A stretch of DNA of 64,000 nt from Micromonospora rhizosphaerae (GCF_900091465.1 NZ_FMHV01000002.1:5208001-5272000); one strand, 5' to 3'. Positions 40,581 to 49,360 are shown, counted from the stretch's first letter. Translations and numbers: made by a program. Notes: generated by a model from the letters alone, not told the origin.

Positions 40581-41837
40581 ATGATGGCAACGACGACAAT
40601 CTCGCGGCGCACCATGCTGACCGTGCTCGCCGGTACCGGCGCCGCCGCGCTGGTCGGCTGCGATCCAGTCCGGAGCCGGAACTCGGCCCCGACCGTCACG
40701 ATTCCCGACGCACTGCTCGTCGAGGTCGACGACGGGCTCGGCGTACTGCGTGGCGCCGGTCGGCTGACGATCCCGCACTCCGTCGCCACCGCCGACGGGC
40801 TGGCGATCTATGCGACCGCACCCGACGGCGCCGACTCCGCCTTCTGGCGGATCGACACCGCAACGGGCCGCACCTCCGCTCGGGTCAAGCTGCGCGGACG
40901 CTGGCTGCCGCGGGCGGTCTCGGCCAACGGTACGAAGGTCGCGCTCACGTCGAACGCGGTGAGTGCCACAACGGGGCGCCCGGATGGGCGGGACGTAACT
41001 CCGGTGCTGATCGCCGACGTCGCCGGGGTCCAGCAGCGGCTGGAGCTGCCGGGCAACTTCGTGCCGGAAGCGTTCACCGAGGACCTCGCCGGACTTTTCG
41101 TCCTCGAGTGGCTCCCGGCGATGGCGCCGGACCGCTACCGGGTGCGCGTTGTCGATCTCGCCAGCAAGGCGCCCGGCCCGCTCAACACCCGTACCAAGAC
41201 GCCGATCCCGCCCGGCGCCGAGGAGGAGATGCGCGGCGACGGACGCCAAGCCGTCCTCGCGCCGGATCGCACCACCCTCTACACGCTCTACACCCATCAG
41301 CCCGACCACCAGCACACCCGCAACCTGATCAGCGGGCGGTCGGGCAACATACACGCATTCGTCCACACGCTGAGCCTCGCCTCGCGATGGGCGTACTGCA
41401 TCGACCTGCCGCACCCGTTCGGGGAGGCGCCCGCGAGCGGTCACGCCATGGCGATCAGCCCCGACGGAGGCCGGCTCTTCGTCGCCGACGTCACCTCGGG
41501 CAACGTCGCGGAGATCTCCACGGAGGAGCTGACGGTACGCCGGACGGCCACGCTGGCCAAGGGCACCGGGGCCGGACACGCTGTTGCCGACCGCGACCGC
41601 CTCCTCATCGGCGCCGGCACGGTGGTGCGCACGATGGATCTCAAGCGCCTCGCCCTTGCCACCGAGTGGCCGGTCCGCGAGCCCGTCGCCGGCCTCGTAC
41701 TGAGCCCCGACGGCAAGCGCCTCTACATGGGCCAAACCGATGCCGTGAGCTGGCACGATTCCGCCACCGGCGCCGAACTCGGCCGCGCCGCCGTGCCCGG
41801 ACTGGTGGTCGTACGAGGCCTGGCCGGACACGCCTGA
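40581..41837 (+). CDS. Tat-exported beta-propeller lipoprotein (YncE-like)
   Basis: This 418-residue protein begins with a Tat-like leader (TISRRTMLTVLAG) and lipobox LVGC (Cys at about residue 27). The rest shows blade-like repeats such as GHAMAISPDGGRLFVADVTSG and AGLVLSPDGKRLYMGQ, as in YncE/Lp49-type seven-bladed propellers. It is divergent from the ECF sigma gene, so it may be a target of that sigma factor. A ligand-binding or envelope role is likely; no catalytic residues are recognisable. Confidence 0.82.
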   Translation: MMATTTISRRTMLTVLAGTGAAALVGCDPVRSRNSAPTVTIPDALLVEVDDGLGVLRGAGRLTIPHSVATADGLAIYATAPDGADSAFWRIDTATGRTSARVKLRGRWLPRAVSANGTKVALTSNAVSATTGRPDGRDVTPVLIADVAGVQQRLELPGNFVPEAFTEDLAGLFVLEWLPAMAPDRYRVRVVDLASKAPGPLNTRTKTPIPPGAEEEMRGDGRQAVLAPDRTTLYTLYTHQPDHQHTRNLISGRSGNIHAFVHTLSLASRWAYCIDLPHPFGEAPASGHAMAISPDGGRLFVADVTSGNVAEISTEELTVRRTATLAKGTGAGHAVADRDRLLIGAGTVVRTMDLKRLALATEWPVREPVAGLVLSPDGKRLYMGQTDAVSWHDSATGAELGRAAVPGLVVVRGLAGHA

Positions 41838-41911
41838 CCCGACCTGATGACGAGCGAGTAGGCCACCTCCCGCATCGCCCGGCCACGCGCCCGGCGCGCC
41901 TTCCGCTTCGT

Positions 41912-42150
41912 TCAGCCCTGCTCGTCGTCGAGGAAGGCGAGGGCTGCCGCGGCGAACAACGGCGAGCTGAAGATGGTGTAGTGGGTGAGCCCGGGCAGGA
42001 TCGCGAGCGCGTGACCACCCTTCGGCCGGCCCTCGCCAATCCAGCCGCCGTCGCGCAGACCGCCGTCGAGCAGGTTGAAGACTTCGACGGAGTGGCTGGG
42101 CGGCGCCATGTCGGCGTCGGCGGCGACGATCGGCGGGGGTGGGCGCACCG
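41912..42150 (-). pseudogene. C-terminal remnant of an alpha/beta hydrolase
   Basis: The last ~80 residues of a serine-hydrolase-fold protein are intact (IVAADADMAPPSHSVEVFNL; then GGHALAILPGLTHYTIF with the catalytic His). Nothing upstream encodes the nucleophile half; instead the zinc alcohol dehydrogenase gene begins on the other strand. It is a truncated gene with an open frame of 113 codons but no plausible start. Confidence 0.65.
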
Positions 42151-42180
42151 GCCGGTCGGTGGCGTGTGAGGATGCGGCGC

Positions 42181-43230
42181 ATGCGTGCCGTGATCTTCGA
42201 CGAGTTCGGTGCCCGCCCCGAGGTCCGCGACGTTGCGGATCCGGTGCCGCCATCCGGGGGCGCGGTCATCCGCGTCGAGGCGACCGGGTTGTGCCGCAGC
42301 GACTGGCACGGTTGGCAGGGACACGATCCCGACATCCGCCCGCCACACGTCCCCGGCCACGAGTTCGCCGGCGTCGTCACGGCCGTCGGCGCCGGCGTAC
42401 GCGGCTGGCGGCCCGGCGACCGGGTCACCGCGCCCTTCGTCTGCGCGTGTGGGCAGTGCCCGGCCTGCCTGGCGGGCGACCAGCAGGTCTGCGAGCGGCA
42501 GACGCAGCCCGGGTTCACCCACTGGGGCTCGTTCGCGGAGTACGTGGCGGTGCGGAACGCCGACGTCAACCTGGTTCGGCTCCCCGATGAGCTGGACCAT
42601 CCGGCCGCGGCGGCGCTCGGCTGCCGCTTCGCCACGGCGTTCCGGGCCGTGGTCAGCCAGGGGCGGGTCGCCGCGGGCGAGTGGGTGGCGGTGCACGGCT
42701 GCGGCGGGGTGGGGCTCTCCGCGGTGATGATCGCGGCGGCGTGCGGCGCGCAGGTGGTGGCGGTCGACGTCGCCCCCGGCGCGCTCGAGCTGGCCAGAAG
42801 CTGCGGGGCCACGGTCTGCCTGGACGGCAGCGCGCTCACCGGACCCGACGCGGTGGCCGCGGCCGTTCGGGAGGCGACCGGCGGCGGCGCCCACCTGTCG
42901 CTCGACGCGTTGGGCAGTCACGCCACCTGCACCGCGTCGATCGAAAGCCTGCGGCGGCGCGGACGGCACGTGCAGGTCGGACTCCTCCCCGCCGCCCAGG
43001 GCCGCCCGGCCCTGCCGATGGACCGCGTGATCGCGTTCGAACTGGAGCTGCGGGGCAGCCACGGCATGCCCGCGCACGCCTACCCGGAGCTGCTCCGGCT
43101 GGTCACCGCCGGCGTACTGCGCCCCGCCGAGCTGATCACCCGCACCGTCGGCCTCGCCGAGGTGCCCGACGCGCTGGCCACGATGGACCGGCCCGCCTCC
43201 GGCGGAATGTGCCTCATCCACCCCCGGTGA
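42181..43230 (+). CDS. Zinc-dependent alcohol dehydrogenase
   Basis: This 349-residue medium-chain dehydrogenase has catalytic zinc ligands in TGLCRSDWHGW and GHEFAGVV, the structural-zinc cysteines CACGQCPACLAGDQQVC, and the nucleotide motif GCGGVGLSAVMIA. ATG at 42181 lies eight bases after GAGG; upstream in-frame ATGs are less well placed. It is similar to AdhP/sorbitol-type dehydrogenases; the substrate is unknown. Its start region abuts the truncated hydrolase on the opposite strand. Confidence 0.92.
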   Translation: MRAVIFDEFGARPEVRDVADPVPPSGGAVIRVEATGLCRSDWHGWQGHDPDIRPPHVPGHEFAGVVTAVGAGVRGWRPGDRVTAPFVCACGQCPACLAGDQQVCERQTQPGFTHWGSFAEYVAVRNADVNLVRLPDELDHPAAAALGCRFATAFRAVVSQGRVAAGEWVAVHGCGGVGLSAVMIAAACGAQVVAVDVAPGALELARSCGATVCLDGSALTGPDAVAAAVREATGGGAHLSLDALGSHATCTASIESLRRRGRHVQVGLLPAAQGRPALPMDRVIAFELELRGSHGMPAHAYPELLRLVTAGVLRPAELITRTVGLAEVPDALATMDRPASGGMCLIHPR

Positions 43231-43232
43231 GC

Positions 43233-43262
43233 GGGGCCGTCTCGATCTTCCGGGACGGCCCC
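43233..43262. terminator. Bidirectional hairpin between convergent genes
   Basis: GGGGCCGTC (43233-43241) pairs perfectly with GACGGCCCC (43254-43262). It lies between the stops of the alcohol dehydrogenase (plus) and the phytase-like esterase (minus), so it can serve both. Confidence 0.75.
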
Positions 43263-43278
43263 TCACCTGTGTCGGGTG

Positions 43279-44520
43279 CTACTCGCTGCGGAGGCCGGGC
43301 ACCTTCACGACGATGAACTCGCTGTCGTCCGCGCGGCCGGGGTTGCGGCCTGTGTTGGGGAAGTTGTTGTCACAGCCGAGCAGCAACCGGTCGCCGGCGA
43401 TCTGGTGGATGGCCTCGATCGACTCGCACGTCACGCGGTACGGGTTGCCGAGTCCGACGTCGCCGCTGTGGACCGGGGGCAGGGAAACCAGGTCCGGGTC
43501 GGGCACGGCCGCCAGGTCGACGGCCTCCGTCTTCACGAGGGACCCGCCGGCATCGACATCGATGAGGTCGACGACGTACGCCTTGCGGAAGAGCGCGTTC
43601 AGCCCGAGGCCGCCGTCGCGCTCGATCACCACGAGGTGGTGCCGGTCGAGGGCCGCCACGTCTGACACGAAGTAGCCGGGCTGCTCGGTCTGGTACAGCC
43701 AGGTTCTCCCCGTGAAGGCCTCGTCGCGCACGCTGAACTCGAAGCCGTGGCGCCGCGTGGTACCGAGTTCGGCGACCGTGGCCCCCTCCAGCGTCGGGTA
43801 CAGGTACCTGCCGTCCGGGCTGATCGCCATGGCCTCGAAGCCGCGGCTGTTCGGCTGCGTTGCCGCCGCTCCACCGAGGTGGGGGTTGTTGGGCGACCGC
43901 AGGCCGCCCGGAGCCGCGAAGGGCGGGTCGAGCAGTTTGCCGGTGGCGTCGAAGTGCAGGAGCCAGGGCCCGAACTCGTCGCCGACCCACAAGTCCCCAT
44001 CAGCGCCGCGCTGGAGGGACTCGGGATCGATGTCGCCGCCGGTCAGCGACCGCTCGGTCGTCCCCTCGTTGACAATCGGGAAGCCGATCAGACCGTCGGG
44101 GTCGCGGAACTGGATGAACTCGTTCAGATCGACGTGGACCTCGCCGCTCCCACCATTGGCGGTCTTGAAGTCCGGTCGGATGTAGTAGGCGCGGATCAGA
44201 AAGTCCTTCGAGTTCGCCTTGTCGCCGAACCCGTTGTCCGGCATGGCGAGATATTCCCCTGGGTGTCGGCCGGTGACGATCGCCGAGAACCCCTCGACCG
44301 GCTGCGAAGGCAGCGGGAATGTGATCCCGTTGACGGTCCCGGGAGGCCGGAGTGCCCCGGCGGGCGGACCGGGGGCGTACGTCTCGACCGGCAGGACGGC
44401 GCGACCGAGCAGGGTTGGTTGTGTCCGTCCATTGTCGTCGCCGTACGCGCCACCGGAGGGGATCGCCACCGCCGTCGCGACTGCGGCGGCGATGAATATG
44501 GACAGTTGCTTGGCCATCAT
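43279..44520 (-). CDS. Secreted esterase-like protein of the phytase family
   Basis: This 413-residue protein has a cleavable signal peptide (KQLSIFIAAAVATAVAIPSG with cleavage near the following GGAYG) and a propeller domain of the esterase-like/phytase-like (PF13449) family: GFSAIVTGRHPGEYLAMPDNGFG, RGADGDLWVGDEFGPWLLHF, GFEAMAISPDGRYLYPTLEG and ERDGGLGLNALFRKAYVVD. The many Asp/Glu/Asn suggest calcium sites. Two ATGs are in tandem (44520 and 44517) after GAGGAG. It is probably a secreted phosphoesterase; the reaction is unproven in this family. Confidence 0.9.
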   Translation of the reverse strand: MMAKQLSIFIAAAVATAVAIPSGGAYGDDNGRTQPTLLGRAVLPVETYAPGPPAGALRPPGTVNGITFPLPSQPVEGFSAIVTGRHPGEYLAMPDNGFGDKANSKDFLIRAYYIRPDFKTANGGSGEVHVDLNEFIQFRDPDGLIGFPIVNEGTTERSLTGGDIDPESLQRGADGDLWVGDEFGPWLLHFDATGKLLDPPFAAPGGLRSPNNPHLGGAAATQPNSRGFEAMAISPDGRYLYPTLEGATVAELGTTRRHGFEFSVRDEAFTGRTWLYQTEQPGYFVSDVAALDRHHLVVIERDGGLGLNALFRKAYVVDLIDVDAGGSLVKTEAVDLAAVPDPDLVSLPPVHSGDVGLGNPYRVTCESIEAIHQIAGDRLLLGCDNNFPNTGRNPGRADDSEFIVVKVPGLRSE

Positions 44521-44851
44521 CGGCTCCTCTGCACGGTGCTGAACCGCTGCTGAGCATGCGCAAGCCCGTGTCCCGGGTACGCGTTGCCGAGGCCCGACGC
44601 CCACACGGGACCGGCTCGACATCCAGCCTGACCCAGGTCGGAGCGCCTGGCCATCCGCTCAACGACGTCATTGCGTGGACGAAAGTTCGGTCCACTCCTG
44701 ATCACCGTCCCGTGCACTGTCGACCCGCCAGGCCGCCAGATCCACGTATTCCGCCTCCTACCCGGGTAGGAGGCGACGCTCCGACCGCTGGCCGCAACCG
44801 GGGCCTGCGGTCGGGCGCCGTCCGGGGACCGGTTCACCAGCATCTACAGGC
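44521..44851. other. Divergent intergenic spacer
   Basis: These 331 bp separate the esterase-like gene from the membrane/two-component operon. I see no gene. It holds the promoters of both units and the perfect palindrome at 44752-44775 described separately. Confidence 0.7.
44752..44775. promoter_or_regulatory. Perfect 24-bp palindrome upstream of the two-component operon
   Basis: The left half CGCCTCCTACCC (44752-44763) is followed directly by its exact reverse complement, GGGTAGGAGGCG (44764-44775). There is no loop, so it is a protein-binding dyad rather than a terminator. It lies 76 bp upstream of the first gene of an operon encoding a NarL/LuxR-type response regulator, the obvious candidate to bind it. 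Confidence 0.75.
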
Positions 44852-45781
44852 ATGACTACCGCGCTGCGCCGGGCGGCACACTGGCACCGCCCATTGATGG
44901 TTTTCGTATCGGCGATGGCGGTGCTAGCCGTCGTCGCCGCGGTCGGCATCGTCGCCGACCCGCGCGTCCTCACCGGCGTGCCTATCTGGCTCAAGCCGTT
45001 CAAGTTCTCCGTGTCCTTCGTGCTGTACGGCACCACCCTCGCCTGGATGCTCTCGCTGCTGCCCCGACGCAGCCGGATCGCGGAGTGGGCGGGCACGGTC
45101 ATCGTCGCGATGTCGGTGGTGGAGATGGTGGTGATCGTCGGGCAGGTGTTGCGCGGCACGACCAGCCACTACAACGAGACCACCCCGCTGAACGCCGCCC
45201 TGTGGGAGGTGATGGGCGCGTCGATCATGGTGCTGTTCACCGCGCACTTCATCATCGGGGTCGTGGTGCTGCGTCAGCCGATCGCGGACCGGGTCGCCGC
45301 GTATGCGGTCGGGTGGGGGCTCGGCTTGTCCCTGCTGGGCATGCTGGCGGCGGTACCGATGGTGCTGCCCAGGCAGGACCCGGGCATCGAGGGGATCGCC
45401 GGGGCGCACAGCGTGGGTGTACCGGACGGCGGGCCTGGGCTGCCGCTGGTCGGCTGGAGCACCACCGGCGGGGATCTGCGGATCGGGCACTTCGTGGGAC
45501 TGCACGCGTTGCAGGCGCTGCCGATCCTGGCGATCCTGCTGAACCGGCTCCTCGGGACGTGGCTGGACGAGCGCACCCGGGTGCGGCTGTTGGTCGTCGC
45601 GGGCGGGGCCCACGGCGTACTCACGATGCTGTTCACCTGGCAGGCACTGCGCGGGCAGCCGCTGCTGCGTCCGGACGCGCTCACGCTGGCCGCCGTGGCG
45701 GCCCTGGTGGTCGCGACCACGACTGCCACCGGCGTGGTCGTGGCTCGCCGGCGCGACCCGGAAGTGGCGCTGGCCGCATGA
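44852..45781 (+). CDS. Multi-pass membrane protein of unknown function
   Basis: This 309-residue protein has about eight hydrophobic segments. Notable loops are VPIWLKPFKFSVSFVLYG after helix 1, RGTTSHYNETTPLNAALWE, and the polar GGDLRIGHFVGLHALQALP. I do not recognise an enzyme family; the HYNE and H-x-x-H-like residues (GHFVGLHALQ) inside membrane stretches could bind metal or heme. It overlaps the next gene (ATGA) and is part of a four-gene operon ending with a histidine kinase and response regulator, which suggests a membrane-lipid or envelope function. Confidence 0.85.
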   Translation: MTTALRRAAHWHRPLMVFVSAMAVLAVVAAVGIVADPRVLTGVPIWLKPFKFSVSFVLYGTTLAWMLSLLPRRSRIAEWAGTVIVAMSVVEMVVIVGQVLRGTTSHYNETTPLNAALWEVMGASIMVLFTAHFIIGVVVLRQPIADRVAAYAVGWGLGLSLLGMLAAVPMVLPRQDPGIEGIAGAHSVGVPDGGPGLPLVGWSTTGGDLRIGHFVGLHALQALPILAILLNRLLGTWLDERTRVRLLVVAGGAHGVLTMLFTWQALRGQPLLRPDALTLAAVAALVVATTTATGVVVARRRDPEVALAA

Positions 45782-46233
45782 CGGGGGAACTGTTCACGCT
45801 GACGTTCGCGGTGGCCGCGCCGTTCTGGGCGCTGATGATCCTGCTGCCGCACTGGTCCAGGACCGCCCGCATCATCAGGTCGCCGCTGATCGTGCTGCCG
45901 GGCCTGGTGCTCTACGCGACGCTGGTGCTCCCGGCGTTCGGCGAGGTGCTGCCGGCCGTGATGTCGCCGACCCTCGACGGCGTGCGCGGCCTGCTCGGCA
46001 CCGCGGACGGCGCGGCGGCGGCCTGGGCGCACATGATCGCGTTCGACCTGTTCGTCGGACGGTGGGCGTGGCTCGACAGCCGGGAACGGGGGGTGCCGGC
46101 GCTGATCATGGCTCCGGTGCTGATGCTGACGATCCTGTTCGGGCCGCTCGGCCTGGCCGCCTACCTCGCCGTCCGCACCAGGTGGGCCCGAACGGCGGCG
46201 GCTCCTGCCGTCGAACCGCAACGCCTAGGCTGA
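45778..46233 (+). CDS. ABA4-like membrane protein (DUF4281)
   Basis: This 151-residue protein has four hydrophobic segments and the family hallmark HMIAFDLFVGRWAWLDS in the middle, followed by a helix with LIMAPVLMLTILFGPLGLAAYL. Plant ABA4 acts in neoxanthin (carotenoid) formation; bacterial members have no known reaction. It overlaps the upstream membrane gene by four bases and ends four bases before the kinase start, so all four are likely one transcript. Confidence 0.87.
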   Translation: MTGELFTLTFAVAAPFWALMILLPHWSRTARIIRSPLIVLPGLVLYATLVLPAFGEVLPAVMSPTLDGVRGLLGTADGAAAAWAHMIAFDLFVGRWAWLDSRERGVPALIMAPVLMLTILFGPLGLAAYLAVRTRWARTAAAPAVEPQRLG

Positions 46234-46237
46234 AGCC

Positions 46238-47518
46238 ATGGGGTGGATGGGGCGACTGTTCGACGCGCGGGACACGCTCGTGCGGATGGTGCTGCTCGAC
46301 CTCAGCGGCGTCGGCTATCTGGTCTTCGGCACCCAGGGCGAAGGCTCGCCGACGGGCACGCAGTGGGTCCTCGCGGTGCTCGCGTTCGCCGTCGCGCTGG
46401 TGTTCCACCGTCGGCCCCTGGTCAACCTGGTGGGGCAGGCCGCGCTGCTGGCGGTCGCTTTCCGCCTCATCGACGACGCGACGATCAATCAGGTGGGCGC
46501 CAGCTGGGCGTTGCTCGAGCTGACCATGTGGGCGCGCCGACCGCGGACCATCTGGCTGGCCGCCGGGCTGCTGGCCGCGGTCGACCTGACCGACTCGATC
46601 GGCGATCCGTTCGGACGGTTCGTCTCCGGCGTCTTCGGGCTGATTGTCGAGGTCGGCGTGCCGCTGCTGCTCGGTCTGGTCATCCGGACCACCCGGGAAC
46701 TCGGCCGGCAGGCCGAGGAGCGGGCGGCGGAGGAGCAGCTCCGACGCGAGTCGGAGAGTCGCGCCGCGCGCGCCGACGAACGCAGCGCCATCGCCCGCGA
46801 GCTGCACGATGTGGTCGCGCATCACGTGGCGTCGATGGTGCTGCGGGTCGGCGTGGCCCGGCACGTGCTCACGGACCTGGATCCGCGAGTGGGCGAGGTG
46901 TTCGACGACGTGCACGGGACGGGCAGCGCAGCCCTGGCGGATCTGCGCCGGCTGGTGGCAGTGCTGCGCAACCCCGATGGGGTACCCGGGGACGCCGCGC
47001 TGACCGCGATCGAGCCGTCGGCGCTTCCGGCGGCACTCGGCGCGGCGGTCGATCGGGCCCGCCAAGCCGGCGTCATGGTGGAGGCCGACATCGACCCGGC
47101 GGTGGGTTCGCTCGATGCGGTTCGGGGCCTGGCGGTGTTGCGCCTGACCCAGGAGGCGCTGACCAACGTGGCCAAGCATGCCGGCACGTCGGCGCTGGCG
47201 CGGCTGTCGGTGTCCGTGGTCGACGGGGCCGTGCACTGGGAGGTCTCGGACAACGGGCGCGGATGGGTGCCGGCGGCGGTGCCGTCCGGTGGCGGCCACG
47301 GCATCACCGGCATGCGCGAGCGCGTCGAAGTCCTCGGCGGTCAACTGGAGGCGGGTCCGACCGGTGCGGGTTGGCGGGTTCGCACGGTCCTCCCGGCCGC
47401 GGTCCCCGCGCCCGCCTCCGCGCCGACGGCTCCTCCCCTCTCGCCCGCCGGCCCGCCGGCCTCGTCGGCCCGCGAACGCGAGGTCTCGCCCGGGCCGCGC
47501 GCGCCGGAGCCGGCGTGA
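46238..47518 (+). CDS. Sensor histidine kinase (DesK/NarL-type)
   Basis: This 426-residue kinase has about four to five N-terminal membrane segments (residues 15-150) without a periplasmic domain, a coiled linker, the HisKA_3 motif ERSAIARELHDVVAHHVASM with His190, and an HATPase_c domain (LTQEALTNVAKHAGTSA; VSDNGRGW; GGGHGITGMRERV). A Pro/Ala-rich tail of about 50 residues follows. An intramembrane sensor of this kind usually reads lipid or envelope state. The gene overlaps its response regulator (GTGA). Confidence 0.93.
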   Translation: MGWMGRLFDARDTLVRMVLLDLSGVGYLVFGTQGEGSPTGTQWVLAVLAFAVALVFHRRPLVNLVGQAALLAVAFRLIDDATINQVGASWALLELTMWARRPRTIWLAAGLLAAVDLTDSIGDPFGRFVSGVFGLIVEVGVPLLLGLVIRTTRELGRQAEERAAEEQLRRESESRAARADERSAIARELHDVVAHHVASMVLRVGVARHVLTDLDPRVGEVFDDVHGTGSAALADLRRLVAVLRNPDGVPGDAALTAIEPSALPAALGAAVDRARQAGVMVEADIDPAVGSLDAVRGLAVLRLTQEALTNVAKHAGTSALARLSVSVVDGAVHWEVSDNGRGWVPAAVPSGGGHGITGMRERVEVLGGQLEAGPTGAGWRVRTVLPAAVPAPASAPTAPPLSPAGPPASSAREREVSPGPRAPEPA

Positions 47519-48141
47519 TCCGCCTCCTGCTGGTCGACGACCAGCACCTCATCCGCGCGGGCCTGCGCATGCTCTGCGACGCCCAGCCCGACATCGAGGT
47601 CGTCGGCGAGGCCGACAACGGCCGCGACGCGATCTCCCTCGCCGCGCGGCTCATCCCCGACGTCGTCGTGATGGACCTGCGCATGCCCGGCGTCGACGGG
47701 ATCACCGCAACCAGCCGCATCCTTGCCGACCGCCCCGCCACCCGCGTCCTGGTGCTGACCACGTTCGGCGACGACGACCACCTCTATCCGGCCCTGACCG
47801 CCGGCGCCTGCGGATTCCTGCTCAAGGACGCACCGCCCGCCGACCTGCTGGACGGCGTCCGCCGGGCCGCCGCGGGCGACAGCCTGTTCAGCCAGGAGGT
47901 GCTGCGGCGCCTGGTCCAGCGCGCGGTGCACGCCCGCGCCGAGACGCCGCGGCCGACCCAGGGACTGACCGCCCGCGAACAGGACGTGCTGAACCTGGTC
48001 GCCGAGGGCCTGTCCAACACGGAGATCGCCGACCGGCTCCACATCGGCGTCACCACGGTCAAGACCCACATCACCAGCCTGATGACCAAGACCGGCAGTC
48101 CGAACCGGGTACGACTGGCCCTGTTCGCCTGCGGCGTCTGA
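47515..48141 (+). CDS. LuxR/NarL-family response regulator
   Basis: This 208-residue regulator has a receiver domain with VDD at 8-10, phosphoacceptor Asp54 (VVMDLRMP), Thr and Lys (LLKDAPP), and a C-terminal LuxR HTH (LTAREQDVLNLVAEGLSNTE; TTVKTHITSLMTKTG). GTG at 47515 overlaps the kinase stop. It is the partner of the upstream kinase and probably binds the palindrome at 44752-44775 to control its own operon. Confidence 0.95.
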   Translation: MIRLLLVDDQHLIRAGLRMLCDAQPDIEVVGEADNGRDAISLAARLIPDVVVMDLRMPGVDGITATSRILADRPATRVLVLTTFGDDDHLYPALTAGACGFLLKDAPPADLLDGVRRAAAGDSLFSQEVLRRLVQRAVHARAETPRPTQGLTAREQDVLNLVAEGLSNTEIADRLHIGVTTVKTHITSLMTKTGSPNRVRLALFACGV

Positions 48142-48261
48142 CGGCACGGGCGGTGACGAAAGTACAGTGGGGAAGATCCTGGCCCAACTGATCTTGACAG
48201 GCAACGGTTTCCGAGATTCCCACATCCGCTGGTAACCGACCTGTCGACCGGAAGGAGCACA

Positions 48262-49200
48262 GTGAACCGACGTATCAGGAGCGCATTCGCCGTCGCCCTG
48301 ACCGCCACACTCATCGCGACCGTTCCGCAAGCCCCGGCGCAGGCGCAGGATGAGCACGCCAAGCCCAGCGTCATCTCGTTGCCGGACGGATTCCAGCCCG
48401 AGGGCATCGCCGCGGCCGGCACGTACGCCTACTTCGGATCCCGCGCCACCGGCGCCATCCACCGTGCCGACCTGATCAGCGGCGAGGCCGAGCAACTCAG
48501 CCCCGCCACCGGCACCCCCTCGCTCGGTCTCAAGGTCGACCCGCTCGGCCGGCTCTTCGTCTCCGGCGGCACGGCCGGCGACGCCCGGGTGATCGACACC
48601 CGCACGGGCGACGTCCTCGCGCGCTACCAGTTCGCCAGCGCACCGACGTTCGTCAACGACGTCGTCCTCACCCGCGAGGCGGCGTACTTCACCGACTCCA
48701 ACAAGCCGGTCCTGTACCGCCTGCCGCTCGGCCGGGACGGCGCGCTGCCTCCGGCCGACGGCTTCACCACGATCCCCCTCACCGGCGCTTACCAGCAGAT
48801 CGGCACCGGGGTCAACCTCAACGGCATCGCGCAGACCCCCGACGGCGAGGCACTGATCGTCGTCCAGTCCAACACCGGCACCCTCTTCCGCGTCGACCCG
48901 GCGACCGGCGTCAGCACCACCGTGGACGTGCCGGGCTACACCTTCACCAACGGCGACGGGCTGCTGCTCGTGGGCCGCACGCTCTACGTCGTCCAGAACC
49001 GGCTCAACCAGATCGCCGTGGTCGAGTTGAACACCGCCGGCACCGCCGGCACGGTGACCGGCACCATCACGGACCAGGACTTCGATGTCCCGACCACCGT
49101 CGCAATGGCCCTCGGCCGGCTCTACCTGCCCAACGCGCGCTTCACCACGCCACCGACCCCTACCACGCCGTACACCGTGGTCGCGGTCCGTCCGCTCTGA
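48262..49200 (+). CDS. Secreted SMP-30/NHL-like beta-propeller protein
   Basis: This 312-residue protein has a signal peptide (RSAFAVALTATLIATVPQAP, cleavage near AQAQ) and a six-bladed propeller-like domain: GFQPEGIAAAGTYAYFGSRA, TFVNDVVLTREAAYFTDSN, NLNGIAQTPDGEALIVVQ and TFTNGDGLLLVGRTLYVVQN. The Asn/Asp pattern matches SMP-30/gluconolactonase-like proteins. GTG at 48262 follows GGAAGGAG. It stands alone and ends at a strong hairpin. Function is unproven. Confidence 0.87.
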   Translation: MNRRIRSAFAVALTATLIATVPQAPAQAQDEHAKPSVISLPDGFQPEGIAAAGTYAYFGSRATGAIHRADLISGEAEQLSPATGTPSLGLKVDPLGRLFVSGGTAGDARVIDTRTGDVLARYQFASAPTFVNDVVLTREAAYFTDSNKPVLYRLPLGRDGALPPADGFTTIPLTGAYQQIGTGVNLNGIAQTPDGEALIVVQSNTGTLFRVDPATGVSTTVDVPGYTFTNGDGLLLVGRTLYVVQNRLNQIAVVELNTAGTAGTVTGTITDQDFDVPTTVAMALGRLYLPNARFTTPPTPTTPYTVVAVRPL

Positions 49201-49210
49201 GAGCACCGTC

Positions 49211-49239
49211 GGGGGTACGCGCGAACGGCGCGTACCCCC
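49211..49239 (+). terminator. Strong hairpin after the secreted propeller gene
   Basis: GGGGGTACGCGC (49211-49222) and GCGCGTACCCCC (49228-49239) form a perfect 12-bp stem with a five-base loop (GAACG), 10 bases after the stop. Outer CGTC/GACG bases extend it imperfectly. Confidence 0.85.
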
Positions 49240-49360
49240 GCCGACGGCGGCGCAGCGTGTGTGCCGGCATGTCGACCCGGCTCGGGCTGGTCAGGCTCTC
49301 AGTGCCCAACCGGCCCCGGCTCGTTGCGCGGCGACCACTTGATGCCCCGGTCCTTGTCGG

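Noticed and set aside
40506..42839. 777-codon minus-strand open frame
   Set aside because: It is antisense to the propeller lipoprotein and alcohol dehydrogenase genes, with Arg/Pro-rich compositional sequence. Only the hydrolase remnant at 41912-42150, in another frame, is real.
46243..48141. 632-codon plus-strand open frame over the kinase and regulator
   Set aside because: Its first two thirds are a shifted-frame shadow of the histidine kinase; only the end coincides with the real response regulator, which has its own GTG start at 47515.
48194..48225. TTGACA-based promoter before the secreted propeller gene
   Set aside because: TTGACA at 48194-48199 is clear, but no acceptable -10 lies 16-19 bp downstream, so I did not list it as a promoter.
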